This document shows, in pieces, positions 12,134 to 24,357 of a stretch of 64,000 nucleotides of DNA; the first letter of the stretch is position 1; each line of letters opens with the position of its first letter. This DNA is from Plantago major. Taxonomy: Eukaryota; Streptophyta; Magnoliopsida; Lamiales; Plantaginaceae. The notes under the pieces are model-generated. The model ran no database searches, was not told the origin of the DNA, and worked only from the letters and a program-made list of their open reading frames with translations. The position numbers and the translations under genes were made by a program. Where the stretch lies: assembly GCA_026545765.1 (NCBI GenBank), contig CM048843.1, forward strand, positions 19,775,646-19,839,645, given 5' to 3'.

Positions 12134-13366
12134 GTGAGCTCATACTATCCTTTGAGTTTCCTGCGATCCAATATATACATGCAATTTTGATGATTGTGTA
12201 TGTATAGGTAATAGGTTCCATTTTATAGGTCTAGTTGAATAACATTAGCAATTTAGCATCTCAAATTCACAATGGCACGATGAGAAGGGGAATTCAATAT
12301 ATGTAGGTTAATTGGGCCTGAGCTTTTTGTTACCTATACTCTGATTGGAGGAAATCATTGAAGGCTTACTTAGTTTGTTTAGGAGGATTGTGCAGATTCT
12401 AGATGGTCGTGATGTGGCTGTTGCCGCTCTTTCTGTTACATTCTAATGTTCTCGCGTGTGCTGTAACGTGCATGTTTGTGTATTGTGACTTCTCCTTTGT
12501 TTCCATGCTTGGTGCCGTTTGGCATAACTAATTCGTTATAGTGCGGAAAGTAATGGTGATTTTGGTATAAGAGAAAGAGTAGTTCATATTATGAGTGTCA
12601 TAATATAATAGCGTCTAGGAGGTCTTTTTTAGAACTCCTCGAGGGATATGATTTAAATAGGTGAATAGCATATCAATGTTGGCTGAAGGTAAATGACATC
12701 TTCAACGATGTGAAAGTGCACCATTGTTGTGTGTGATGGATGATAAATTCATTTTGATTAGATTTTCTTTCATAGTATGATACAGGTAGTAGTCATTTGC
12801 TTGATATATTTGTCTAGTGATCCAGAGAAATGATATCTTAGATGTCATGTTCTATATGTGTTCTATGAGTTTTTATATTGTGATTGTAAGCTTAACACTG
12901 AAAACTGTTGATTTTTTTCTTCACTTTTATACAGATGGAAACATTTCATGGTGATCTCATTTTGACTAGAGTAGCAATATTCACGATTTCTAATTGGCAC
13001 ATTGGTTAATGAAGCCATATGTTTGCTCTAATTATATTATTTAATGCTTTTGATGATTTTGTTTTAGTTCTATGGCCAAACTTTTGCAATTTGATGAATT
13101 CTTTTTCACAGATCAAGAAAACGATATATACATATTTCGATGGAAAAATCCAAGAGTAACCAGTATTTACTAGTAAATGTCTTCTTAGTGACTGCACGAT
13201 TTAATAGCAACACTTACGACACATACCTCTTAATCAATCTAAAGGAGCCTTCACTGATTTCCTCCGGTCGAAATACATAAGAAAATAATTCAAATTCGAT
13301 TAATCTACATGTCAAACTCCCCTCAAATAAAATGATCTGTTAGTAATCAATAATCATGTAATTAAA

Positions 13367-13550
13367 TGTATTCTTAGCTTAAGTGGTAAGGGACTTGAGT
13401 TCACTTAAGCAAGGTCTCGGGTTCGAGCCTTGTGGATGTAAAAAACACCGCTGGGAGAGTCGGCCCCTCAAAAAGGGCTCGACAGTGCTCGGCTGGATTA
13501 GTCGCATGTAGCGGATACCAGTGAGAAATCAAAAAAAAAAAAAAAAAAAA
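13367..13550 (+). mobile_element. tRNA-derived SINE in the HRD1 5' UTR intron
   Basis: A full-length-looking copy. It has an A-box-like TTAGCTTAAGTGGTAAGG, a B-box-like GGTTCGAGCC, and a body containing GGGAGAGTCGGCCCCTCAAA. The 3' section GGATTAGTCGCATGTAGCGG resembles that of other plant SINEs and is followed by a 20-base A tract. It lies in the same orientation as HRD1. Confidence 0.75.
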
Positions 13551-13731
13551 GTCTTCTAGGCGAATTTTCACATTTGTACAGTAACATTCAACGACCTTCT
13601 CGCTAGGATTACCATGATAGTCAAAACTCTTTACTTTCATATAGATAAAAAATGTCTAAGAAAATCTTTATTTATTGACTCGGTATCTGGCGAAGATTAA
13701 TTGACTGGATGTGTTATACAGGTAAAGTGAA

Positions 13732-16700
13732 ATGATGAAGCTGCAAACGTATGCTGGGCTGAGCTTATTTGCTGCATCAGCTATTATTTACCATGCCTTT
13801 AATAGCAGAGGCCAGTTTTATCCTGCAATGGTTTACCTGTCAACTTCAAAGATCAGTTTGGTGCTGCTTATGAATATGGGTCTTGTTGTTATGTGCATTT
13901 TGTGGAAACTGACCAAGAAATTGTTCCTTGGTTCACTCCGTGAAGCAGAAGTTGAAAGATTAAATGAGCAGTCATGGCGAGAAGTCATGGAAATACTGTT
14001 TGCAATCACTATTTTCAGACAAGATTTTTCCGTCTCTTTTCTTGCTATGGTCACAACATTACTTTTGATTAAGTCCCTGCACTGGTTGGCCCAAAAGAGG
14101 GTTGAATACATTGAGACTACGCCATCTCTTTCTAAGCTATCTCACATCCGTATCGTATCTTTCATGGGGTTCCTTCTCCTTTTAGACAGTATATTTCTGC
14201 ACAATTCAGTAAAGTATTTGGTAGAAACCAAACAGGCTTCAGTCTCACTTTTATTTGCATTTGAGTAAGTGTCGTCTGTTCAATCTCCTTCCTATTGTAA
14301 AATGTTGCTTGTACTGCTGAACTTGTACCATAATACCAGTATAATTTTCCTTTTCTATATTATTGTTTAGTATAGTAATGTTTCCTTTCAGATACATGAT
14401 ACTGGCCACAACAACTGTTTTTACCTTTGTGAAGTACACATTTTACGTCACTGACATGCTGATGGAAGGACAGTGGGAGAAAAAAGCTGTCTGCATGTTC
14501 TACTTGGAACTCATCCGTGACTTGCTTCACTTGACACTATACATGTGTTTCTTCATTGTCATTTGTGTGTAAGAACCCTCTATGCTAAATTTGCATCTGT
14601 TTTTATTTGTATACTATATCCTATTATCATCTCTTATTTGTGCTTACGGGTTTGCATCTGATACATCTTTAATCATAGAAGTCACAAGTTAAGGATTTTA
14701 TATGGGTGGACCATGGAGGCATGACTTATGGATGATTCATTGAATAGCCCACAAGCATGTTTATCTATAGTAGCCATCGGGCATGCTTACCAAAAACTGT
14801 AAACCGTATAAGTAATGAGGCATTCCCACCAAAGGGAGAGCATGAAGAGCTTGAATCTTATAGCCTTTGGCCTTGGGGGGGTAGACCCATCACTACATGG
14901 TATTCAGTATAACAGCTTTATAGCTGGGGGTGGGAAGTGTTCTTTTCTATATTGCTTCTTAGCTTACCAAATTGTCATTTGTTTTGTTACGTAAATCATG
15001 GCCAGCTGTTATGCTTACGTAACAACATGCATCTGTTTTTCTTCCAACATAATTCAGTTTTTCTGTTATGCATTCTAAATATTGAACATCGTGAAGAATA
15101 TCACATTTTTGGCTATGATATTTTCTCTCTCCTTTAAATTCTTCTCTTTTTTCTTTTCAAAAAGAGATTTCTCTTCATATTCTGGAAACAACTTGGCAAA
15201 GCGCTGTTCATTGCTTTTACTGCTAAGTTGGCGAAAGTGATACATGTCGTTTATTGGTAAAAACATAATATTATCTTGAAAACTTTACTTAGTAATGGAC
15301 AATTTGTCAAATCTTGGACAATATATTAATATTTCCTTTAATAAGAATTAAGTTTACAGTCGATATATATTCATATTTTGACAAGCGCAGACTCTTACTA
15401 TTGATGTTATTGTCTGTGCTTTTCCTCAGAACCTTTGGTGTGCCTCTTCACTTGATACGGGAGATGTACGAGACGTTCCGCAGCTTTAAACTCCGTGTGG
15501 CTGATTTCATTCGGTACCGCAAGATTACTTCAAACATGAATGATCGCTTCCCTGATGCAACACCGGAAGAGCTTGATGTGTAAGCATTCTTGCTTGAGAG
15601 GAAGTTTTTACTTTTGTTTTCTCATCTCCTGAGTAACTGTGTCATTTACATTTTTCCTTATTCTTATGTTCAGAAGTGATGCAACCTGCATCATATGTCG
15701 AGAGGAGATGGCTACAGCCAAGAAACTTTTATGTGGGCATATGTTTCATGTCCACTGCCTGAGGTCATGGTTAGAAAGACAAAATACATGTCCCACGTGT
15801 AGAGCAGTGGTTGTACCAGCAGAAAGTGGGACATCTACTACTGTGTTAAGAGCTGATAGTCGTCAGCAAGGTATGATCTTAGCTTGAACTTTTTTGTTAT
15901 ATTTGACTTATTCTAGACTAGAGCAGAAAAGTCCAATATGTGTTGGCACTTGGCAGAATCCTCAGTAGGTTTTGCTTTGCATACTAAAGTGCTCTCAAAT
16001 ACTATGTGTTTTCCTGGCTGGAATGTAGAATGCCATACCTACTTTGTTTGTTGGTGCAGGAACCAACACAGAGGGAAATACATTTTCTCAAAGCTCTACC
16101 GGTGCTGGTGCTGGTGTAGCCAATAACGCCATTCCGGACGAGGCTAGACTCCAAGCGGCTGCTTCTGCTGCATCTATATATGATAAATCTTTTGTTTATC
16201 CCTCTCAAAACAATCGAATGTGGTACATATACATTTGGCTACTATTTACCACTTACATCTTATTTTTCTAAGTTGCTTCGTAATGTGCACTAGGAGACAT
16301 GAAACCTGAAAGTTTGATAAGTTGGACTTGGATATTTATGTGCTTACCTTATTCACTTTGCAATATTGGAGCATCTATTTCTTGTTTTAGATTATAACGT
16401 TGTTAGTTAAACTCCTGTTCCTAAGTTTGAGTTACTGTAACTTGTTTTAAAATCTGGCTTTCCTGATAGTACGAGGCATGATGTAGTCTTATTTGTTAGG
16501 TGTGTAATTATTGGTTCGTTTGTAGTTTGAGTATCTCACAAGTCAAATGTTGCCTTTTTAACTTGCAATTCATCAGCTGATGTTAAGCTTCTCTCGTTTT
16601 AGGTCACCTGCATTACCACAGACATTTTCAGGTCATGAGAATGTTGGGATGACAAATGACAGTGCTGCTGGAAGTGGACTTTCTGAACAGTGTCTCTATC

Positions 16701-17730
16701 CAAATTTTGATCAGCTATCACAGTGCACTTTTATCCCTTCACTACATCCCGGTATTGGTAGCCAGCTTGGGGTAGGGCTTACACCAGACTTTCAACTGGA
16801 TCTGCAAAGAAAACTAATTGAGCACCAGATTGAGGTATAAATCGGGTAATCCTTACTCAGGTGGCATATTTTTTCTCGTGTATTCTGCATCACATTAGCC
16901 TTTCTCTTACATGCACATAAATCTGCCCCTAGTTGTTGGTTGTAACCATGAGATACCAGACATCAATATGTGCTCTGACTCCCCCCTCTTCTGAACTTTG
17001 TTACTTGTTTCATACCGTGTGTAATGAAGAATATCTTCTGCTGTGGAACAAGTGACATAAAAATAAAAAGGTAAATAAGCGTCATGGATTCCTGGAATGG
17101 ACTTGGAGTGAGCCACAGAAACTTGAAACTTACATAAATTTGATTAGCAATTAAAGGGGATATTGTGGAAGGAGAGTAAAACGTATTTGTTGGTGTTCCA
17201 TATTGATGTATTAGTGTTAGGATGTCTAGACTGGCTGGGGCTGAAGGTTGATAGGATTGCTGAAATTCTCATTTGAAAATAAGCTGATTGCTAGAAATTT
17301 TTGCTTGCTTTATTCAATTATCTAGAAGCGTTGCTCCAGCTCCAGGTTAATAAAATGATATGCAAGCTAAAGGGAGAAAAGGAAATACTTTATTGTATCC
17401 AAACAGATAATTTCTTTTCCACCCCTGAAATTTTCAAACGTGTACTGAGTGGTGAATAGTGAGCAAATTGTAATTGGTATTGGGCCCTTTCTTGTCTCCA
17501 GTTTCTGGAAATTTATTTGGTGATGTTATCCAAATGTTATCATCCTCAAAATTTGCAGTCGTTATCTATCCTCAAATGGAATCTTTATCCAGGTTCTTCG
17601 AATCCAACTGCAGCTTCTGAAGGAATCAGACGCCAAGCAGTCACCAGATCCAGTAAAATCTGACATCAAGGGAAAGATGGTATTTTCTCCATCTTCATCA
17701 GCTGTAACCTCAAATGAGTCTCAGGAATGA
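13732..17730 (+). CDS. HRD1: HRD1 ER-associated degradation E3 ubiquitin ligase (synoviolin type)
   Basis: Seven coding exons: 13732-14264, 14392-14568, 15430-15579, 15674-15870, 16060-16219, 16603-16834 and 17593-17730. The phases agree and encode about 528 residues. The N-terminus (MMKLQTYAG, then SRGQFYPA and LSTSKI) and a run of about six hydrophobic segments are typical of HRD1, which spans the ER membrane. The RING-H2 finger is intact: C292, C295, C307, H309, H312, C315, C326 and C329. After it lie a Ser/Gly-rich linker and a C-terminal helix with LQRKLIEHQIEVLRIQLQ. HRD1 ubiquitinates misfolded ER proteins with SEL1/HRD3 (family knowledge). Two ATGs are adjacent; homologs also start MM, so the first was chosen. 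No damage is seen. It is slightly longer than the Arabidopsis proteins because of the C-terminal linker. Confidence 0.94.
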
Positions 17731-18393
17731 GGAGCTAAAGATCTTGAGAGCACATATATTAGTAGTTAGAATTCGTAAAATCATTAACCAGTACTGCACT
17801 CATGGCTGTCGGTCAATTTCACAGTCACCACCATTGTAATTAGATGTCCATCTTGAGGAAGTGAATATTCTATTCTCAAAAAAAAAAGGAAGTGAATATT
17901 CTCAAGTGTAAGCCATGTGTACGTTACATACTAAAATAGTGTAAATGTGTATATAGAGCATAGGAGGGAAGCAACAAATGCAGATATCATATGTTGTGTC
18001 CCAAAATCAAGGTCCAACTTTGAGTTCATATCAGCATGTTGTTGTAACTTGATTTGATTTGAACTCCAGCAGTTCATTTGTCTCGTGTTGTTGCCTGGGA
18101 AAAGTTTTCAAGATGTGTCATTGAATCTTTTTTGCCTATTTATCAAAAATAGTAGATGCTCAAAATTGAAGAAAACAAATCAGAATTCAAGTGCTAGCTC
18201 CTAGCCTGCTACAGCTTTCTGAGCCGCACTAGTCACTGAGAACGAATTTTTATGGGTAGCCGAACTTGAAAAGTTGAAAGGATATAAACAAAATCGCATT
18301 ATCAGCCATCAAGAAACAAGTAAAACAGTTTCACAAGTCTATAAGCAAACTCGGGATCTGTTTTAAAAAAAGGAAGAAAGGGCTCAGTATGTA
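17731..18393. other. Convergent 3' ends of HRD1 and PSMD10-like
   Basis: The tail-to-tail spacing is 663 bp and should contain both 3' UTRs. A short direct repeat, AGGAAGTGAATATTCT, flanks an A-rich tract at 17850-17900. No other gene is seen. Confidence 0.4.
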
Positions 18394-20619
18394 TCAGCCT
18401 TCTAGCATAGCCTTTGCAGCATCAACTAGTGCAGGTCGTAGAGCAATTGAGGCTCGAGCAAGGACAGTGTACTCTTCTTTGTCCATTGCATCTACATCAG
18501 CTCCGTGTCTTATAAGAAGAAGGGCTACCTGCAAAACAATCACAGTTACGAGCTTTCCGTGCATAAATCTGTTAATGATTGTCTATAAGCACAAGTTTTA
18601 GAAAGACTTTAACCAACAATAATATAGAGAGAGACCTCATAAGATTCCACATTTGTACAAGAAGAAAAGTAAAAGCAGTATATGACAGTAATTTTTTCAC
18701 AAATGACTTTACAGCCAACACACGAGAATGACCAATGAGTAAAAATACCGTTGATAGGTGTAATTTAACCATGTATTGAAGATTCCATACTTAAGAAGAC
18801 ATAGTATCATCTCAAAGGAACCCAAAACAAAAATAGAGGAATCAGCACTCTTTAATTCACCAAACATCACTATATAACAGTGCCATTTTTGCCAAGTACT
18901 TACGAGATATTTCCATACATTCCCACTGCTCAGAAAGGTTAAATAAAATCTCTAATACATAAAAGTATATGAACACAAAATTTATCAAGGCATGGTCCTA
19001 GATATGCTGAGGTATTGATGAAGTATCGTATGGTCCACTTCAGCAAACAACAAATGCACTAACAAGAAGAGATGCCCAAGCATTTACCTCTTTGTTCTCA
19101 CATTCCACAGCTATCATAAGCGGAGTCTTTCCTGCTCTATCAACTTCATCAACCTCTGCTCCTTCTTCAATCAAGAACTCACATAATTCTCTGTTCCCAG
19201 TGCTAGCCGAACGATGCAGCGGGGTGCATCCAATCTACATGAACTGACTGGGTTAGTCTGAGTACTTCTGTTTCTTGATTATACACTACTTAAATCTTAA
19301 TCAAAAGCAAAATAAGAGAGCTCATGGACTTGATAGAATGCAACTATCATTACATCACCTATACTAATAGCCTAATATGACATGCATCAATCAATACTGT
19401 AAAGGAAGTTACATGCCTTGTCCTTTGCATTTAGCTTTGCACCATGTGAAACCAGAACCTCAGCTACTTTCAACCAACCCTTGCTAGCAGCATAGTGAAG
19501 AGCCGTCCGACCACCATTATTTTTTGAGTTAACATCAGCTCCTGTTTACCATCACCAATTTCCAATTCGAGAGATCATTAATAGATTATAACAATAACAC
19601 AATGTGATTCATAAACGAACCATAGCTTCTAAGAAATCAAAAGAAGAGAAATGGCACCGGTTAATAGCTTGAATGGATAGACAACATGCGAAAGCACCTT
19701 CTCAAAATGGATAACAATGCAAGGCCCTTAGACAAGAACTACCACAGTAGCATGTAATAAAGGCATTGAGAAAGGAGAGGAAAACTTAGCCATGCCACTG
19801 AAAGTGTTCTACAAGTAACGAGCATGCAGGAGATGTCATAGTTCTATAAATTTGCTCGAGTTCTAGTAAGCTTATAAACTTCGGCAAATACTACTGGGAA
19901 TTAAGAAAGAAAATCATCATGTTTTTTCATACATTCTGAGGTATAATTCATCGAACTTACTATTAAGCAGCATCATCCAAAAACAGACTCATCAAACCAC
20001 CAAACGATGACTACAACGGATTACTACTTGGATTTGTATAAACAACACATTTTATCCATGTTACACATAGCCCTCCATTTCACATTTAATTCCTGCATAT
20101 ACTAAAACAACCCTAAATTTAGGTGGAAATAAGCTAGTAATCACCTCTGCTAAGCAAAATCTGAACGATTTCGAGACTACCACAGCTTGTGGCAGAGTGC
20201 AACGGTGCCCAGCCTTCCTCGTCGGAACTATTAACAACAACCGAAGGGTTTACAGCCGAGAGAATCTCCACAACCTTAATCCAACATAATCATCAACAAT
20301 CAAATTCTCCCAAAAACAATCAGCATCGTACCATTACACATTTGCACTACCAAACAGCAAGTAACACCAAAAATTAAACAAACTAGTGCGCAGAAAGAAG
20401 AAAAAACTGAAGAATGACGAAGCTTACCTTAGTTTTGGAAGACGAAACAGCGACGTGTAGGAGCGATCGACCATCTTCGTTGCGGAGGGAGAGAGCTTTA
20501 CTGAGTTGTTCTTCGGAGAGCGACTGGAAGAGCGAGGAATCACCGGATTCGGCAGCTTCGAAAAGGTCCTTGGATTCGATTTCTGGTGATGCTGGCTTGC
20601 TATCGAGCTCCATTTCCAT
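18394..20619 (-). CDS. PSMD10: Ankyrin-repeat protein, gankyrin/PSMD10-like 26S proteasome chaperone
   Basis: Five exons on the minus strand: 20428-20619, 20145-20274, 19417-19541, 19088-19234 and 18394-18528, encoding 242 residues. The start has KDLFEAAESGD and the LRNEDGRSLLHVA first repeat. Further ankyrin repeats follow, recognised by GWAPLHSA, GRTALHYAASKG, GCTPLHRAS and GKTPLMIA, ending with ALVDAAKAMLEG. Mammalian gankyrin assists assembly of the proteasome base by binding RPT3 (family knowledge). The plant function is inferred. Exon 3 ends at 19417 in AAG followed by GC, so intron 3 appears to be a GC-AG intron; the join is required by the conserved DK-IGCTPL sequence. The gene is intact and convergent with HRD1. 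Confidence 0.9.
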
Positions 20620-20792
20620 GGCTAATGTGTCTTGTACTTGAGTCTTCTTTTGAGTGATGGGGGTTTTGAATTAGCAGGTAGACTCGAGTTTATGTTTTGC
20701 TCACTCTGCAAAATTCTTGCTGGACAAGATACTTAGCTTAAAATTTCCAATTCAATTTATTAAACATTTAAGGAAGGTTATGTACATAGGGA
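20620..20792. other. Short upstream region of PSMD10-like
   Basis: Only 173 bp separate the PSMD10-like start codon from the hAT-like element at 20793, so the element sits in or close to the promoter. Confidence 0.5.
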
Positions 20793-22007
20793 TAGGGGTG
20801 TAAACGAAACGAACGTTCGTGAAATTTTCACGAAAAATTTCAAATTAACGATTCGTGTTCGAATTTATTCGAGCGATTCGTAACACGTATTCGATAATAA
20901 ACGAACACGAACACAACATTTATTGTTCGGTAGTTCGCGAACTGTTCGTGAACAAATTATATATATATTTTAGATATGTAGTAAAATATAATACACATTT
21001 CAATTTTTACACTAGGTCACACTCACGCCTCTTTTCCAAGCCAAGCCCAAATCATTTTCCCTCTTTCACTTTCATTCTTCATCTAGGTCACGCCTCCACT
21101 CCTCCAAGTTGCCGCTACTCGCCTACTCCTACACCCGCCGCAGACACCACCGCACCGCCACCAGCCCACCACCTCTTCCGCCCATCTCCCACTGCCACCA
21201 CACCGTCGATCTTTTCACCGGTGAATACGGAGCTGCTTACTCCTCCTTTGCGCCATTCTTCTTTCTTCATCAGTGAATACGGTACTCCTCTTATTCTTCA
21301 TTTCTTCTTCTGCGCGGCTGTAATCTTCGTTGGACATGTTTCTGGTTGTTTGTTTTGCTTAGTAAATAAATTGTCTGCTCTGACTGAGATATACGATTTA
21401 ACATTTGTAGCTGATTATTGATTATTCTGTTGTGGACATTATTAAGATATGGAAACCAGATTTCTGGAATTGTTACTGATTGCTATAAATCTATAATGTT
21501 CAGTTGCTTACTGATTACTCGAAAATTTATTTACTGGAATGTTTACTTGTGTTGTTTATCTTAATTAGTTAAGAGATGTCTGCTCAAGAAAATAGTTCAG
21601 AAGCACGGGAAGGAATAGAAATTGTTTGTACTCTTGATTCCGTGGATGAATTGTTTGCATATATGGGGAATCGAGAATTGACGATAGATGTGGAGGATGT
21701 GGAAGAGAACGATGAAAATAGTTTTAGGAGACATTAGCTAGATTTTTTTTGATATTATAGCTTGAATTTTGAGTTTTTCTTGTAATAGCGAATACAAATG
21801 AACAAACAAACAAACAAGTTGAACTGTTCGTGAACACGATTTCAGCGAACACTAACGAACAAACATGAACATGCTGAAACCTTAACGAACTATACATGAA
21901 CAAGGGATGAAATGTTCGACGAACATGAACATGAACATGCATTTGTTAAACGAACAAACGTTCATTAAGGTCTCCGTTCGGTTCGCTCGGTTCGAAATAC
22001 ACCCCTA
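20793..22007. mobile_element. Non-autonomous hAT-like element (about 1.2 kb)
   Basis: The ends are inverted: TAGGGGTGTAAACGAA on the left and the complement of TAGGGGTGTATTTCGAAC on the right. Subterminal regions are packed with GAACA/TTCG motifs (GTTCGTGAAC, GAACATGAACATG), as in hAT elements. The middle, 21000-21740, is not repeat-like. It has a C-rich leader-like stretch and a small frame at 21576-21737. No clean 8 bp target duplication could be found. No complete transposase is encoded. Confidence 0.65.
21576..21737 (+). other. Small open frame inside the hAT-like element (53 aa, unknown)
   Basis: The frame starts MSAQENSSEAREG and runs to an in-frame TAG. It is acidic (DVEDVEENDEN) and preceded by an acceptor-like TTAATTAG. 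I do not recognise it. It may be a captured or residual fragment of a longer gene carried by the element. It is not supported as a functional gene. Confidence 0.25.
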
Positions 22008-22042
22008 GTTATACATAACTTAACTTATGCTATGTTCTCTTT

Positions 22043-23390
22043 CACTACAAGAATTCTCAGAATGACGGAAAGGCGACGGATTTTATCCGTCGCCTCAGAA
22101 TGACGGATCACAAAGCAGGCGACGATTCTATCCGTCGCTTCGTTCATGACATAAAACTTATCCGTCGCTACAGAGCGTTGACCAAGATTAAAAAAAAAAA
22201 AAAAATTTAGCGACGGATAGATCAATCGTCGCTATTTTTAGCGACGGATAGATCTATCCGTCGCTATAGCCGGAAAAAAAAAAAAAACGTTAGCGACGGA
22301 TAGATCTAGATCTATCCGTCGCTAAAAGCCTAAAAAAAAAAAACCATATATCTCCTCCACCACCTCCTTTCCTCCACCACTTCTCCTCCATTTCTCCTCT
22401 CCTCCTCCTCCCACCACCACCTTTCTCCTCCACCACCACCATCCACCACCATCCTCCACCACCACCTCCTCCACCACCATCTCCACCACCACCACCACCA
22501 CCGCACCACCACCACCACCACCTCTCTCCTCCCACCACCACCCTGCCGCCACCACCATCTCCTCCACCACCACCACCACCACCCTGCCACCACCTTTCCT
22601 CCTCCCACCACCACCGCACCACCACCACTGCCACCACCGCACCACCTTTCTCCTCCACCACCACCTCCTCCACCACCATCCTCCTCCACCACCTCTCTCC
22701 TCCCACCACCACCGCACCACCACCATCTCCACCACCACCACCACCACCTCTCTCCTCCCACCACCACCGCACCATCTCCACCACCACCACCTCTCTCCTC
22801 CCACCACCACCGCACCACCACCATCTCCACCACCACCACCACCTCTCTTCTCCCACCACCACCATCTCCACCACCACCACCACCACCTCTCTCCTCCCAC
22901 CACCACCGCACCACCACCCTGCCACCACCACCATCTCCTCCACCACCACCACCGCACCACCACCCTGCCACCACCACCATCTCCTCCACCACCACCACCA
23001 CCCTGCCACCACCACCACCTTTCCTCCTCCCACCACCACCACCACTGCCACCACCGCACCACCTTTCTCCTCCCACCACCACCGCACCGTACGAATACAA
23101 ATTGGATACGAATATAAAAATTCGAATACAAATTAATCCGGATACGAATACAAATCAATATCTCATATACGAATACAAATTGGATACGAATTAATCCGTA
23201 TACGAATATAAAAATTCGAATACGGATTTTATTTTTTTTAAAAAAAATAGAAATGGGGCGACGGATAGATCTATTCGTCGCCCCATTATCAATTTTAAAA
23301 AAAAAAGGTCAAAACCGTCGTCCAATCCGTCGCGAATTGGACGACGGATAATAATCCGTCGCCACAGCTCCAGCGGGGCGACGGAATTTT
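22043..23390. mobile_element. CACTA (En/Spm) non-autonomous element, one end only
   Basis: The left end has CACTACAAGAATTCTCAG, the canonical CACTA terminus. From 22060 to 22325 there are many copies of GCGACGGATA in both orientations, several forming palindromes, for example around AGATCTAGATCT at 22305. A CCA-rich array fills 22340-23085. A stretch of GGATACGAAT-like repeats follows at 23088-23230, and further GCGACGGATA pairs at 23255-23390. The layout is that of the element at 32732-33821 in opposite orientation. The right CACTA terminus is missing; an hAT-like end begins at 23391. Confidence 0.75.
22340..23085. repeat. (CCACCA)n-type array inside the CACTA element
   Basis: About 750 bp composed almost only of CCACCA, CTCCTCCCACCACC and CCACCCTGCCACC variants, with larger units recurring. 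Frames through it are open for over 250 codons on the minus strand but encode only W, G, V, E and R strings. These are a by-product of the repeat, not a gene. Confidence 0.9.
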
Positions 23391-24357
23391 GGGTTGAGCA
23401 TCGGGCCAGAACCGGACCGAACCCGAAAAAAACCGAACCGAATTTTGGGTATTTTGTTGGCCCGAAAACCGAACCGAACTATGATCGGTTCTAGCCCGGA
23501 CCGAACCGAGTTTTTCGGTTTGATCCGGGCCAAAACCGACTTGAACCGAATTAGACAAAAAAAAAATGAAAAAAAAAATTGTAATAATGCTGATTCAAAA
23601 TTGAACTAACCTAAAATACCCAATTAGCAAACAAAATAAAGGAACAAGAAAGGAGAAAAAAGAGAATAAATAAAATGGATGGGAAAGGAGGAGAGAGACG
23701 AGGCAGATCTGTCTGATGGAGTAGCCGTGGGCGAAGATCAGAGGACGGCGTCGGCGGAGGTGGGCGGAGGAGGAGATGGGACGCGGTGGATCAGAATTCC
23801 GAGGAGACGCGGAGGTGGGCAGAGGGGTGGAGAAGATGAGAGGCGTAGGGAGGAGAGGACAGGCGACGTGGAGGCGGAGGAGGTGGGCGGAGGAGATGAG
23901 AGGCGTACGTAGGGAGGCAGTGGGGCGGAGGAGATGAGAGCGTAGGGAGGCAGAGGGGTGGAGAAGATGAGAGGCGTAGGGAGGAGAGGAGAGGGCAGGC
24001 GACGTGGAAGCGGAGGAGGTGGGCGGAGGAGATGAGAGGCGTAGGGAGGCAATGGGGCGGAGGAGATGAGAGCGTAGGGAGGCAGTGGGGCGGAGGAGGA
24101 ATGGAGTATAATGATTTGGGGATGATGAAATGATGTTGGGGCTAGGTTTTGGAGTTTAAGTTAATTTTACTACAAATTTCGGTTTTTCGGTCTAGTCCGG
24201 TTTTTTGTCGGTTTTGGACCGGCCCGGACCGAAAACCGAAATTTTCAAATTATTAAGACCGAGGACTGGACCGAATAGGGTTCGGTTCAGCCCGAAAACT
24301 GATTTTTCGGGCCGGTTCGGGCCGATTTTTCGGGCCGGTCCATTTTTTGCTCAGCCC
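23391..24357. mobile_element. Non-autonomous hAT-like element with TGAGCA ends
   Basis: Left end GGGTTGAGCATCGGGCC; right end is the complement of GGGCTGAGCAAAAAATGG. Subterminal regions carry inverted ACCGAACC/GGTTCGGT motifs on both sides (23400-23540 and 24180-24340). The interior at 23660-24110 is a purine-rich minisatellite. No 8 bp duplication was found, and the left end coincides with the break in the CACTA element. No protein is encoded. Confidence 0.55.
23800..24100. repeat. Purine-rich minisatellite (GGAGGAGATGAGAG units)
   Basis: Irregular tandem copies of a unit containing GGCGGAGGAGATGAGAG and CGTAGGGAGGCAG, with unit length of roughly 40-90 bp. It lies inside the hAT-like element. 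Confidence 0.7.

Noticed and set aside
20855-21421. 188-codon Pro/Thr-rich open frame on the plus strand
   Set aside because: It starts in the hAT subterminal repeats and runs through a C-rich leader-like stretch. No family resemblance and no conserved motif.
22290-23158. Three overlapping open frames of 256-278 codons on the minus strand rich in W, G and V
   Set aside because: They lie in the CCA array. A triplet array without stops is open in several frames by composition, and the translations are simple strings.
23679-24052. Gly/Arg/Glu-rich and Pro/Leu-rich frames on the two strands
   Set aside because: They come from a purine-rich minisatellite inside an hAT-like element and have no domain.
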